Both the position numbers and the translations under genes were made by a program. 64,000 nt of DNA, taken from contig CANSPM010000013.1 of the NCBI GenBank assembly GCA_947648875.1, forward strand, positions 20,340 through 84,339. Reading direction: 5' to 3'. The notes under the pieces are model-generated. The model worked only from the letters and a program-made list of their open reading frames with translations, was not told the origin of the DNA and made no database searches. The stretch is from an uncultured Lachnospiraceae bacterium. GTDB lineage: Bacteria > Bacillota > Clostridia > Lachnospirales > Lachnospiraceae. Positions 35,326 to 44,000 of this stretch are shown here, one piece after another. Position 1 is the stretch's first letter, and every line of letters starts with the position of its first letter.

Positions 35326-36195
35326 ATGGCTGATTTGGGAATGCCCCAGAATACAATTGCAATCTTGCAAAAATATAACTTTGTTTTTCAAAAAAAATTC
35401 GGGCAGAACTTTCTGATTGATTCCCATGTGCTGGAAAAAATCGTTGACGCTGCGCAGATTACCTGCGAAGACTGCGTGCTGGAGATCGGGCCGGGGATTG
35501 GCACCATGACCCAGTATCTGGCGGAGAGCGCCAGGGAGGTGGTGGCGGTGGAAATCGACAGGGCGTTGATACCGATTTTGCAGGACACCCTGTCCGCTTA
35601 TGACAATGTGACGGTGCGCAATGAGGACATCATGAAGGTGGATGTGGGGCAGATCGTCCATGAACGCAATCAGGGCAGACCCATTAAGGTGGTGGCCAAT
35701 CTGCCCTATTATATAACCACTCCCATTATTATGAGTCTTCTGGAGAGTCATGTGCCGGTTCAGAGTATAACGGTCATGGTTCAGAAGGAGGTGGCGGACC
35801 GGATGCAGGTGGGGCCAGGCACTAAGGATTACGGGGCGTTGTCCCTGGCGGTGCAGTACTATGCCAGACCGGAGGTAGTGGCCCGCGTACCGGCCAATTG
35901 TTTTATGCCACGGCCCAGTGTGGACAGCACAGTGATTCGGCTTACCAGATATCAAAAACCGCCGGTGGAGGCGCGGGACGAGAAGCATTTGTTCGCGCTG
36001 ATTCGGGCGTCTTTCAATCAGCGCCGCAAGACCCTGGCCAACGGTCTGGCCAACGGCATGGGAATATCCAGGGAACAGGTGACGGCAGCGCTTAAGGAGA
36101 TGGGATTGCCCGCTACCGTCCGGGGGGAGGCGCTGACGCTGGAGCAATTCGCGACACTCAGCAATCTGCTGATACAAACAACCCGTGCGGTATGA
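35326..36195 (+). CDS. rsmA: 16S rRNA (adenine1518-N6/adenine1519-N6)-dimethyltransferase
   Basis: 289 residues. KKFGQNFLID, the SAM-binding VLEIGPGIGTMT (51-62), the catalytic NLPYY (125-129), and the C-terminal helical domain with FMPRPSVDS and RASFNQRRKTLANGL identify KsgA/RsmA. It dimethylates two adjacent adenines in helix 45 of 16S rRNA during 30S assembly; loss gives kasugamycin resistance in other bacteria. ATG 35326 follows AGGTGAGG. The gene stands between a HAD phosphatase and a lipoprotein gene and has no obvious operon partner here. Confidence 0.96.
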   Translation: MADLGMPQNTIAILQKYNFVFQKKFGQNFLIDSHVLEKIVDAAQITCEDCVLEIGPGIGTMTQYLAESAREVVAVEIDRALIPILQDTLSAYDNVTVRNEDIMKVDVGQIVHERNQGRPIKVVANLPYYITTPIIMSLLESHVPVQSITVMVQKEVADRMQVGPGTKDYGALSLAVQYYARPEVVARVPANCFMPRPSVDSTVIRLTRYQKPPVEARDEKHLFALIRASFNQRRKTLANGLANGMGISREQVTAALKEMGLPATVRGEALTLEQFATLSNLLIQTTRAV

Positions 36196-36369
36196 TATCC
36201 TTTCGGGAAACCATGGGAGAAAACCGGCAGTGTCATACAGGGCCGCGTTGGATTCAAGCCAATCAGGTTCGTAAGGCGTGCAAGTAGGGCGGAAAGGGTG
36301 ACCAAAACTGGAGTGTAGATATATACCGTATTCATAAAACAGAGTAGTACTGAAAAGGCAAATTAATTT

Positions 36370-38586
36370 ATGAAGAAATGCATTTTACTCATATGTGTAA
36401 TCTTTTTATTTCTGCCCGGCTGTGGCCGGGCAGAAAGTCTTCCGGAAGAATCGGAACCGGCGGATGTGCCTGTATTTGCCGGCGAAACCTGGGATACAGG
36501 GATTACACCGGCTTATATGCCGCAGTTGGGTTCTTTTCTGATTGTGGAAGACAAGTTGTATTTTGTGGATAAAGGGGATGGAGACTGCGGCAAAATCTAC
36601 AGGGTATCGCTGCATGACCTCCAAAAACCCCAAGAGGCAGAGCTTTTTCTAAAGCAGGAGTCCGGCCATATCGAGGCTATGTCCGCCGGGAAGGACGAAG
36701 CGGGGGCGGACTGTCTGGCGGTCCTTGGTCAGGACGGGGCGGGAGCGCGCTTTCTGGCATTGTACGGATTGGATGGAGGAGAACAGTGGAGCCAGAGGTG
36801 GGATGAGGACGCGTCTGCGGAGGGGCGCGGCCAGGCGGTTCTGCGGCTGGCGCAGGATGAGACGGGGCATTATTATGCCCTGGGATCGGAGCGGATCTGG
36901 CTTTTGGACGAGAAGGGGCATTGGCAGGGCGAGATCGTGTGCCCGGGAAAGAATTATCTGGATCTCTGCGCGGACGGCCGGGGCCGGGTCTATGCGACCT
37001 GTCAGAACGACCGGGGAGAGACCGTTCTGTATCGGGTGGATTATCAGAAGCGGAAGCTATGGGAAGAGACTTCCGTCTCCTGTGATGGCTCTATGTGGAC
37101 CGGCGGGGAGGATACGCTTCTGATGCAAGGAGACGGAAGCGTGATGATGTATTCGCCCGGCCGGGGAGATGCCGCGGAATTGTTTCACATCCTGCAAGTT
37201 CATTTAAGACGGGAGGATGTGCAGACAATGAAAATCCTGCCGGAAGGAGATATGCTGGTGGTGAGCTGGGAGCCCCTGAACAGGAAGGCGCCGGTGACTG
37301 TCACCAGATTGTATGAAACCCAGGGAGAGCTACAGCCCAAAACAACAATTACATTGCTTCTGCCGCAAGCACTGCTACAGGCTGATCAAGGAGCCAAGGG
37401 TGGTATATTCGGGAAAATAGTGGAAGAGTTCAATTTTTCAGGCGAAGAATATGAGGTGGTGCTGGAGGGAGTAGAGCTGGGAGAGGGCGCGGACCTCTAT
37501 GCGGCCGTCAACACCCGCCTGCTGGCAAAGGAAAGCGCTGACTTGATCTATTTGCTGGACTATCAGGATATTGAGCGTTATATGGCCAAAGGCTATCTGG
37601 AAGACTTAACGCCCTATCTGGAAGAGTCGGAGAGACTGAGTCAGGATGACTATCTGGAACCGGTGCTGCGATGCTACCGCATCGGGGACGCGCTCTACGA
37701 TATACCGGTCAGCTTTTCCGTATACACATTGGCGGGAAAGGCGTCGGAATTGGGCGAAGCGCCCGGCTGGACGGTGGATGAGTTCCTGGGCTGGCTGGAA
37801 AATCATCCGGACGTTCTGGCGAAGGAGGGGCTTTCCCGGAGCCATATTCTGACCTATTGCCTCATGGGAGGTATGGATGCATATTTAGACCGTGAGAGCC
37901 GTCAGGGCCGTTTTGAGGGGGAGGATTTTCAGAGCCTGTTGCAAAGAATCCGCAAGATAGAGCGGGACGATGCGGGGCACTGGGATGACTGGAGCGAACT
38001 GGTGAAAGGCGGAGAGAGGCCGGTTCTGGATCTTATGAATATATCCGATTTCCTGTATTGCGGGGAAACGGAATATCAATATGGAGAAGCATTGGTGTAC
38101 AAAGGTTTTCCCACAGAAGACGGCGCTCCCTGCTATTTTTATGATGACAGCGCGATTGCCATATTAAGCAGAAGCGCGAACAAGGAAGGGGCATACGCTT
38201 TCTGGGAATATTATCTGACCCATCGCGTTATGACCCTGTCAAAGAGTTCCTATTTTACGAATCGCGACGCGCTGGAAAAAAGCATGGAATACGCTTCGGA
38301 CCAATACAGAGCGGATAAGGATTCCGGAGAGGGGCGCTGGGCCGCCGCCAAATCGGAGGGTCTTGAGGAAGGTGTTGACTGGTATCCGGCCATGACGCGG
38401 CAGCAGCGGGACAAACAGCTTGCCATGATGGAGCATGTGAGGCCGGATACCCTGGAGAATATGACCATCCGGAATATGATTCTGGAGGAGGCGCAGTACT
38501 ATTTCGAAGGTGACAAATCATTGGAGGAAACCTGCGGCGTCATACAGAGCCGGGTGCAGCTGTATCTGGACGAGACAGGGAGGTAA
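36370..38586 (+). CDS. Large lipoprotein: propeller-like region fused to a solute-binding domain
   Basis: 738 residues. Signal peptide with lipobox FLPGC (C18). Residues about 45-330 read as repeated short strands with aromatic/glycine turns (for example DETGHYYALGSERIWLLDEKG), suggestive of a beta-propeller. Residues about 350-735 look like an ABC-type family 1 extracellular solute-binding protein (LIYLLDYQDIERYMAKGYLEDLTPY and DISDFLYCGE-type loops near 560). No permease or ATPase gene is adjacent. It may capture sugars for a distant transporter or act as a sensor. A very stable hairpin sits in codons 14-23. Confidence 0.7.
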   Translation: MKKCILLICVIFLFLPGCGRAESLPEESEPADVPVFAGETWDTGITPAYMPQLGSFLIVEDKLYFVDKGDGDCGKIYRVSLHDLQKPQEAELFLKQESGHIEAMSAGKDEAGADCLAVLGQDGAGARFLALYGLDGGEQWSQRWDEDASAEGRGQAVLRLAQDETGHYYALGSERIWLLDEKGHWQGEIVCPGKNYLDLCADGRGRVYATCQNDRGETVLYRVDYQKRKLWEETSVSCDGSMWTGGEDTLLMQGDGSVMMYSPGRGDAAELFHILQVHLRREDVQTMKILPEGDMLVVSWEPLNRKAPVTVTRLYETQGELQPKTTITLLLPQALLQADQGAKGGIFGKIVEEFNFSGEEYEVVLEGVELGEGADLYAAVNTRLLAKESADLIYLLDYQDIERYMAKGYLEDLTPYLEESERLSQDDYLEPVLRCYRIGDALYDIPVSFSVYTLAGKASELGEAPGWTVDEFLGWLENHPDVLAKEGLSRSHILTYCLMGGMDAYLDRESRQGRFEGEDFQSLLQRIRKIERDDAGHWDDWSELVKGGERPVLDLMNISDFLYCGETEYQYGEALVYKGFPTEDGAPCYFYDDSAIAILSRSANKEGAYAFWEYYLTHRVMTLSKSSYFTNRDALEKSMEYASDQYRADKDSGEGRWAAAKSEGLEEGVDWYPAMTRQQRDKQLAMMEHVRPDTLENMTIRNMILEEAQYYFEGDKSLEETCGVIQSRVQLYLDETGR
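36409..36436 (+). other. Perfect 12-bp hairpin inside the lipobox coding region
   Basis: TTTCTGCCCGGC (36409-36420) and GCCGGGCAGAAA (36425-36436) pair fully around the tetraloop TGTG, 39 bases after the start codon. Confidence 0.85.
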
Positions 38587-38617
38587 AACCGTATTTGCTT
38601 TATAAACGATATCTAGT

Positions 38618-38668
38618 CGGGCCCGGCCTGGGCCCGGCACAACATCTTGTATTTTTTCTCTTTTTTTT
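38618..38668 (+). terminator. Probable terminator after the lipoprotein gene
   Basis: CGGGCCC (38618-38624) pairs with GGGCCCG (38630-38636) around GGCCT; T-rich sequence starts about 13 bases later, so the fit is imperfect. Confidence 0.45.
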
Positions 38669-38680
38669 CCACATTTATTT

Positions 38681-38709
38681 TTGACATACTTCACGCACTG
38701 TGATACACT
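38681..38709 (+). promoter_or_regulatory. Promoter of the TPR/AAA-like gene
   Basis: TTGACA (38681-38686) and TACACT (38704-38709), spacing 17. The leader to the TTG start is about 145 bases. Confidence 0.65.
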
Positions 38710-38858
38710 TATTATAACTGTTTACCATGCAGAGAAACGGCGGAACATGGGCCGATCGTATGCTTTGCACGTGGACTTTCAGATACGGACCGGTGCAGGA
38801 TCGCAGACCGGTGGGAACTGATAATGGCAGGACCCAGGGGTGCGGGAAAGAGGAAACT

Positions 38859-41800
38859 TTGGATAAAAATGAGTATAAGATAAAATCGGATGAGATAAAG
38901 GCGTTGATAGCCCAGGGAGAATACCAGCAGGCGGCGGAGATTGCGGACAGCATAGACTGGCGGCGGGTCAAGAGCGTAATGATGCTGTGTACTATCAGTG
39001 ATCTGTATAAAATCAACCGCAGATATGAGGACAGTCGGGACATATTGCTGCTGGCTTACGACCGTCATCCCGGAGGGCGCACCATTGTGTATTCCCTGTG
39101 CGAATTGTCTATCAAGATAGAAGATTATGTGATGGCTATAGAGTACTACAAGGAATTTGTGCAGATCGCCCCCAAGGATACGGGGCGCTACATTTTGCAG
39201 TACAAGCTGTACCAGGCCCAGGATGTGAGCCTGGAGGAGCGCATTGCGGTGCTGGAGGAACTGAAGGCAAAGGATTACCGGGAGAAATGGGCCTATGAAC
39301 TGGCCTATTTGTATCACAGAGTGGGACTGGCTACCAAATGTATAGAAGAGTGCGACGAGCTGATTCTGTGGTTTGGAGAGGGAAAATATGTGGTGAAAGC
39401 CATGGAACTCAAGATGCTTCACCAGCCTCTCTCTGACGAGCAGCAGGGAAAATATGACAGCCGCTTTCAGCCCGAACCGGTGTATGAGGATGGGGAGCCG
39501 TACTATGAGGACGGGGAAACTGCCGGCCAGGAGGCCGAAGAGCAGGAGTACGATCCGGAGAATCCATATGTGGCGGAGACGGAGGAACAGGGGATGGCGG
39601 AGGAAGCCCAGTCCGCAGTACAGCCTGCGGATGTGCTGCACGCGCCAACGATTCGTATCCCTTCGGAGGAGATAGAGATCCAGGTTAAGACCATGGATGT
39701 GGGAAAATATAACACCATTAATCTGCAAAAGGAGTTGGCGGAAGGTCTGCGGGAGGTGCTGGAGGAAGAGGAACCCCAGGATGCGGATACCTCCGGCTTT
39801 ATAGAACCCATGACGGAGGCGGATGGGACCGGGAGCCAACAGTTTAAAACTGCGGGCGGCGTCATGTATGAGGCGGCGGAAGAGCAGGTGGAGACGGAGG
39901 TTTTCTTTGGCGCCACAGGCGAGATGGGGGACATAAATCTTTCGGAGACAGCCCCGGAACCCGGGGAGATATTGACAGAGGAGGAGATCTATACAGAGGA
40001 AATCCCGGTGGTGAGAACAGGGGCCGGAGAGGAAGAATTGCCTGTGACAGAGGCGACCATTCCAGAGGAGACGGAGCGCGTCAAAGAGAACGCGCCTCTA
40101 AAAGAGGAAGCGTCTGCGGAGCCGGTAGATCAGACGGCGGCTCTGGTCATGGAGCAGCTGCGGCAGCAGAATCTGGGAATAGAGCCTCCCAGAGAGATGG
40201 CGGGAGTGTTGTCCATGGAGTCGGATGGACAGATCAGTCTGGTGGTTCCCGAGTCGGAAACGGTGGAAAAACAGATCACCGGACAGATGCGCATAGAAGA
40301 TATACTGGCCGAGTGGGAGCGCATGAAGCGCAGCAATGAGAAGAGACGCAGAGAGGCGCTTCATCAAAAGGTATTGCGGCAGACGGGGCCTATGTTCACC
40401 GCCTTTGAGAAGTCTATTCGGGACGGACTTTTGGAAAAGCTGGAACAGGGGGCGGAGCCGGAGGATATTCTGGCCGAAGCGGAGAGATTTTCCGGCGAAG
40501 GAGCTGTTGCCCAAGAGACTGCGGCGGAAGAGAATGAAGTAATCGCGGATGAAACAGCGGAGGAAGAATTCAGTGAAGAGGAGCAGGCTGTAAGGGAATC
40601 TTCCGAGAGGTATTATGAGGAGGAACTGACAGGCGAAGAGGCGGAATTTTACGAAGAGGAACCAGTTGTAGAGGATCCTGCGGAGATATTTTATGAAGAA
40701 GGGGCCGACGGAGAAGTACCTGTGGCTACGGAGGAAGCCACAGAGGAATTTTTTGAGGAAGAGTCCGTTGGCGAGGAGCCCGTGGGAGAGTTTTATGACG
40801 AAGAATTTACCGCTGAGGAGGAAGAATTTTACGAAGACGAGGAGTCTGCTGAAGGGACTGACGCCGAATTATTTGGAGACCGGCTGGAAGAACCGGTAGA
40901 AGAATTTTACGGTGAAGAGCCCGTAGGAGAGGCGGCGGAGGAAACCGTAAACGAATTATGTGGAGAAGATTTGAAGGAACAGGATTCCTCGGAAAAAGAA
41001 TCCTACAGCAAGAAATCCCCGGATAATACATCCATGAAAGAATCCAGGGGGGACTCTTCATCAGATGAAACGGCATCCGCCGACGAGGCTAAGGAAGCCC
41101 GGCCGTCAAGAGAAACGCCCAGGCTGCGCGCGCTGACCAGGGAAGAAAAGGAACTTTTCGGCGCCTTTATCCAGAGCAAGTCCTCCAGGGAAAAGCTGAT
41201 AAACGCTATTGATTCCATCAGCATGGCCTCGTATACCGGCAATGTGGTGATAACCGGTGATGAGGGTATGGACACGCTGACTTTGGCCAAAAACATGATT
41301 CGGGAAGTGCGGATGACGGATAGCAATTTCTCCGGTAAGACCGCAAAAATATCCGGGAAATCCCTGAATCAGCGGGACCTTGTAAAGACTCTCGACGGTC
41401 TGGCCAACGGCGCTCTGATCATACAGAAAGCGTCTCATATGCACAAAGACACGGTGGACGCCCTCTACAAAGCATTGCAGCAGGAGAAATATGGCCTCAT
41501 TGTTATTATGGAGGATACCCGTAAGGCCATGAATAAATTTCTGGATGTCTACACCAAATTGGCGGAATGCTTTAATGCCAGAATGGATATGGAGGCTCTG
41601 AGCAATGATGCCCTGGTCACTTTTGGCAAAAAATATGCCAGAGAGAAGGAATATTCCATTGACGAACTGGGCATCCTGGCGCTGCACACGAGGATCGCGG
41701 AGCAACAGACCAGCAGCCATGCCGTGACAATTCTGGATGTGAAGGGAATTATGGATGAGGCAATCCGACACGCGAACCGCAAATCCCTGGGGCACTTTGT

Positions 41801-41873
41801 GGACATATTGCTGGCCAAGCGCTATGACGAGGAGGATATGATCATTCTGCGGGAGAACGACTTTATATATTAA
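38859..41873 (+). CDS. TPR protein with long acidic linker and degenerate AAA-like domain
   Basis: 1004 residues starting at TTG 38859 (after GAAAGAGG); no ATG fits. Residues about 5-200 are TPR-like helix pairs. About 205-760 is a very acidic, low-complexity linker with loose EEFYEEE/EEPVGE-type repeats and one basic coiled segment near 475-530. The last about 250 residues have AAA+ strand order: NVVITGDEGMDTLTLAKNMI where Walker A should be, GALIIQKASHM where Walker B should be, and VIMEDTRKAMNKFLD. The GK[S/T] and the DE of a working ATPase are absent, so it is probably a scaffold. It lies 33 bases before glgB. I do not know a named function. Confidence 0.72.
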   Translation: MDKNEYKIKSDEIKALIAQGEYQQAAEIADSIDWRRVKSVMMLCTISDLYKINRRYEDSRDILLLAYDRHPGGRTIVYSLCELSIKIEDYVMAIEYYKEFVQIAPKDTGRYILQYKLYQAQDVSLEERIAVLEELKAKDYREKWAYELAYLYHRVGLATKCIEECDELILWFGEGKYVVKAMELKMLHQPLSDEQQGKYDSRFQPEPVYEDGEPYYEDGETAGQEAEEQEYDPENPYVAETEEQGMAEEAQSAVQPADVLHAPTIRIPSEEIEIQVKTMDVGKYNTINLQKELAEGLREVLEEEEPQDADTSGFIEPMTEADGTGSQQFKTAGGVMYEAAEEQVETEVFFGATGEMGDINLSETAPEPGEILTEEEIYTEEIPVVRTGAGEEELPVTEATIPEETERVKENAPLKEEASAEPVDQTAALVMEQLRQQNLGIEPPREMAGVLSMESDGQISLVVPESETVEKQITGQMRIEDILAEWERMKRSNEKRRREALHQKVLRQTGPMFTAFEKSIRDGLLEKLEQGAEPEDILAEAERFSGEGAVAQETAAEENEVIADETAEEEFSEEEQAVRESSERYYEEELTGEEAEFYEEEPVVEDPAEIFYEEGADGEVPVATEEATEEFFEEESVGEEPVGEFYDEEFTAEEEEFYEDEESAEGTDAELFGDRLEEPVEEFYGEEPVGEAAEETVNELCGEDLKEQDSSEKESYSKKSPDNTSMKESRGDSSSDETASADEAKEARPSRETPRLRALTREEKELFGAFIQSKSSREKLINAIDSISMASYTGNVVITGDEGMDTLTLAKNMIREVRMTDSNFSGKTAKISGKSLNQRDLVKTLDGLANGALIIQKASHMHKDTVDALYKALQQEKYGLIVIMEDTRKAMNKFLDVYTKLAECFNARMDMEALSNDALVTFGKKYAREKEYSIDELGILALHTRIAEQQTSSHAVTILDVKGIMDEAIRHANRKSLGHFVDILLAKRYDEEDMIILRENDFIY

Positions 41874-41905
41874 TGAATATATACTGACGAACGGGAGGTA
41901 GGGAT

Positions 41906-43882
41906 ATGGCAAAGGCAAAAGTAAAAATGCCTGGAGAAGACGCACAAAAGAGACAGGGGGAAAAGGTACAGGAGACGGAGAAACGGGAGGAAACCGTATT
42001 TATCTCCGAGGCAGACCAGTACCTGTTCGCGCAGGGGACACATTATGATATCTACAAAAAACTGGGGGCTCACCTGTCCGGGGAGAACGGCGAGGAGGGC
42101 GTATTTTTCGGCGTGTGGGCGCCCAACGCGGCCAGTGTCCATGTGATTGGAGAATTTAACGGATGGAATGAGGAAAGTCATCCTATGGAAAAGCTGGGCC
42201 CCGGTGGAATCCATAAGCTGTTTGTGCCCGGTGTGCAGGAAGGCTGTATGTATAAATTCCTGATTACCACCCAGGACGGTCAGAAACTTTACAAGGCAGA
42301 TCCTTTTGCCAATTACGCGGAGTACCGTCCTGGTACGGCTTCCAGAGTGACAGATCTCTCCGGATTTGCGTGGGAGGACGGGAAGTGGCTGGAGGAGCGG
42401 GATAAGAAGGATGTGCAGAAACAGCCGCTGGCAGTATATGAATGTCATGTGGGCTCTTTTATGAAACACCCGGACGGCACCAAGGAGGGCTTTTATAACT
42501 ATAGGGAGTTTGCGGACCGTATTGTGGAATACCTGAAAGAAATGCGCTACACGCATATTGAACTGATGGGGATTGCGGAGCATCCCTTTGACGGTTCCTG
42601 GGGCTACCAGGTGACAGGTTACTATGCGCCCACATCCCGTTACGGAACCCCCAAGGATTTTATGTATCTGATAAACAAGCTGCATAAGAACAAGATTGGC
42701 GTGATCCTGGACTGGGTGCCGGCCCATTTTGCCATGGATGCCCATGGATTGGGCTGTTTTGACGGCCAGTGCATCTTTGAGCATCCCGACCCCCGGCTGG
42801 GGGAACACCCGGACTGGGGCACCAAGATTTTTAACTATGGCAAGACCGAGATCAAGAACTTCCTGATTGCCAATGCGCTGTTCTGGCTGAAAGAATTCCA
42901 TGTGGACGGAATCCGTGTGGACGCTGTGGCATCCATGCTGTATCTGGACTATGGCAAAAAGGACGGCCAGTGGCTGCCCAACAAGTTCGGGGGAAATAAG
43001 AATCTGGAGGCCATAGAATTTTTCAGACATCTTAATTCCGTGATCCGGGGAACCTATCCGGGATTTATGACCATTGCGGAGGAGTCTACGGCCTGGCCGA
43101 ATGTGACAAGTGAGATCGGCGGGGAGGGCCTGGGTTTTACTTTCAAATGGAATATGGGCTGGATGCATGATTTCTGCGAATATATGAAGCTGGACCCGCT
43201 GTACCGCAAAGGCAATCACTACGCCATGTCATTTGCCATGAGTTACAATGAGAGCGAGAACTATATACTTCCCCTGTCTCACGACGAGGTGGTACACCTG
43301 AAATGTTCCATGGTAAACAAGATGCCCGGCTACCAGGTGGACAAATATGCCAATTTGCGGGTGGGGTATACTTATATGTTTGGCCACTGCGGTAAGAAGC
43401 TGCTGTTTATGGGACAGGACTTCGGGCAGGAGAGAGAGTGGAGCGAGGAGCGGGAACTGGACTGGTTTCTGCTACAGGAAAAAAATAATCTGGGCATGCA
43501 CAATTATGTGCGGGATTTGCTGGAGTTGTATCGTAAGTATCCCTGCATGTATGAGAACGATAATTCCTGGAAGGGTTTTGAGTGGATGAACGCGGACGAT
43601 GCGGATAAGAGCACCTATTCCTTTGTGAGAAAGTCCGAAAGCGGTCGCAACAATCTTCTGTTTGTAATGAACATGACGCCCATGCGCTGGGAGGATTATG
43701 TGGTGCCTGTGCCGAAGAAAAAGAAGTACAAGCTGGTTTTAAACAGCGATGACACCTGCTATGGCGGCAACGGAAACGCGGTTCCGGAGGAACTGGCAGC
43801 AGTGGAAGAGCCCTGCCATTACCACGACTATTCCGTCTCCTTTGACCTGCCCCCCTATACAGCCGTGGTATATCAGTTCTGA
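41906..43882 (+). CDS. glgB: 1,4-alpha-glucan branching enzyme
   Basis: 658 residues: a charged N-terminal tail (1-35), a CBM48 domain (about 60-150), the GH13 barrel, and an all-beta C-terminal domain. GIRVDAVASM gives the nucleophile D339, MTIAEEST the acid/base E392, and LSHDEVVH the third acidic residue. It makes alpha-1,6 branches in glycogen. No other glycogen gene is adjacent. ATG after GGGAGG; the terminator at 43921 ends the unit. Confidence 0.95.
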   Translation: MAKAKVKMPGEDAQKRQGEKVQETEKREETVFISEADQYLFAQGTHYDIYKKLGAHLSGENGEEGVFFGVWAPNAASVHVIGEFNGWNEESHPMEKLGPGGIHKLFVPGVQEGCMYKFLITTQDGQKLYKADPFANYAEYRPGTASRVTDLSGFAWEDGKWLEERDKKDVQKQPLAVYECHVGSFMKHPDGTKEGFYNYREFADRIVEYLKEMRYTHIELMGIAEHPFDGSWGYQVTGYYAPTSRYGTPKDFMYLINKLHKNKIGVILDWVPAHFAMDAHGLGCFDGQCIFEHPDPRLGEHPDWGTKIFNYGKTEIKNFLIANALFWLKEFHVDGIRVDAVASMLYLDYGKKDGQWLPNKFGGNKNLEAIEFFRHLNSVIRGTYPGFMTIAEESTAWPNVTSEIGGEGLGFTFKWNMGWMHDFCEYMKLDPLYRKGNHYAMSFAMSYNESENYILPLSHDEVVHLKCSMVNKMPGYQVDKYANLRVGYTYMFGHCGKKLLFMGQDFGQEREWSEERELDWFLLQEKNNLGMHNYVRDLLELYRKYPCMYENDNSWKGFEWMNADDADKSTYSFVRKSESGRNNLLFVMNMTPMRWEDYVVPVPKKKKYKLVLNSDDTCYGGNGNAVPEELAAVEEPCHYHDYSVSFDLPPYTAVVYQF

Positions 43883-43920
43883 CGCGACTGTAAAGAAAAC
43901 GGAAAATTGACCGAAATAAT

Positions 43921-43951
43921 AGGTGAGTGCCTGTGCGCTCACCTGTTTTTT
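43921..43951 (+). terminator. Terminator after glgB
   Basis: AGGTGAG (43921-43927) pairs with CTCACCT (43938-43944), then GTTTTTT. Confidence 0.85.
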
Positions 43952-44000
43952 GTGAAATTTGTATGTGTGTTCAGTCAAACATACAGGGAAAGGGACGCTT

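Noticed and set aside
41870..43219. Long antisense open frame (449 codons)
   Set aside because: Shadow of glgB, whose active-site motifs prove the plus strand is coding.
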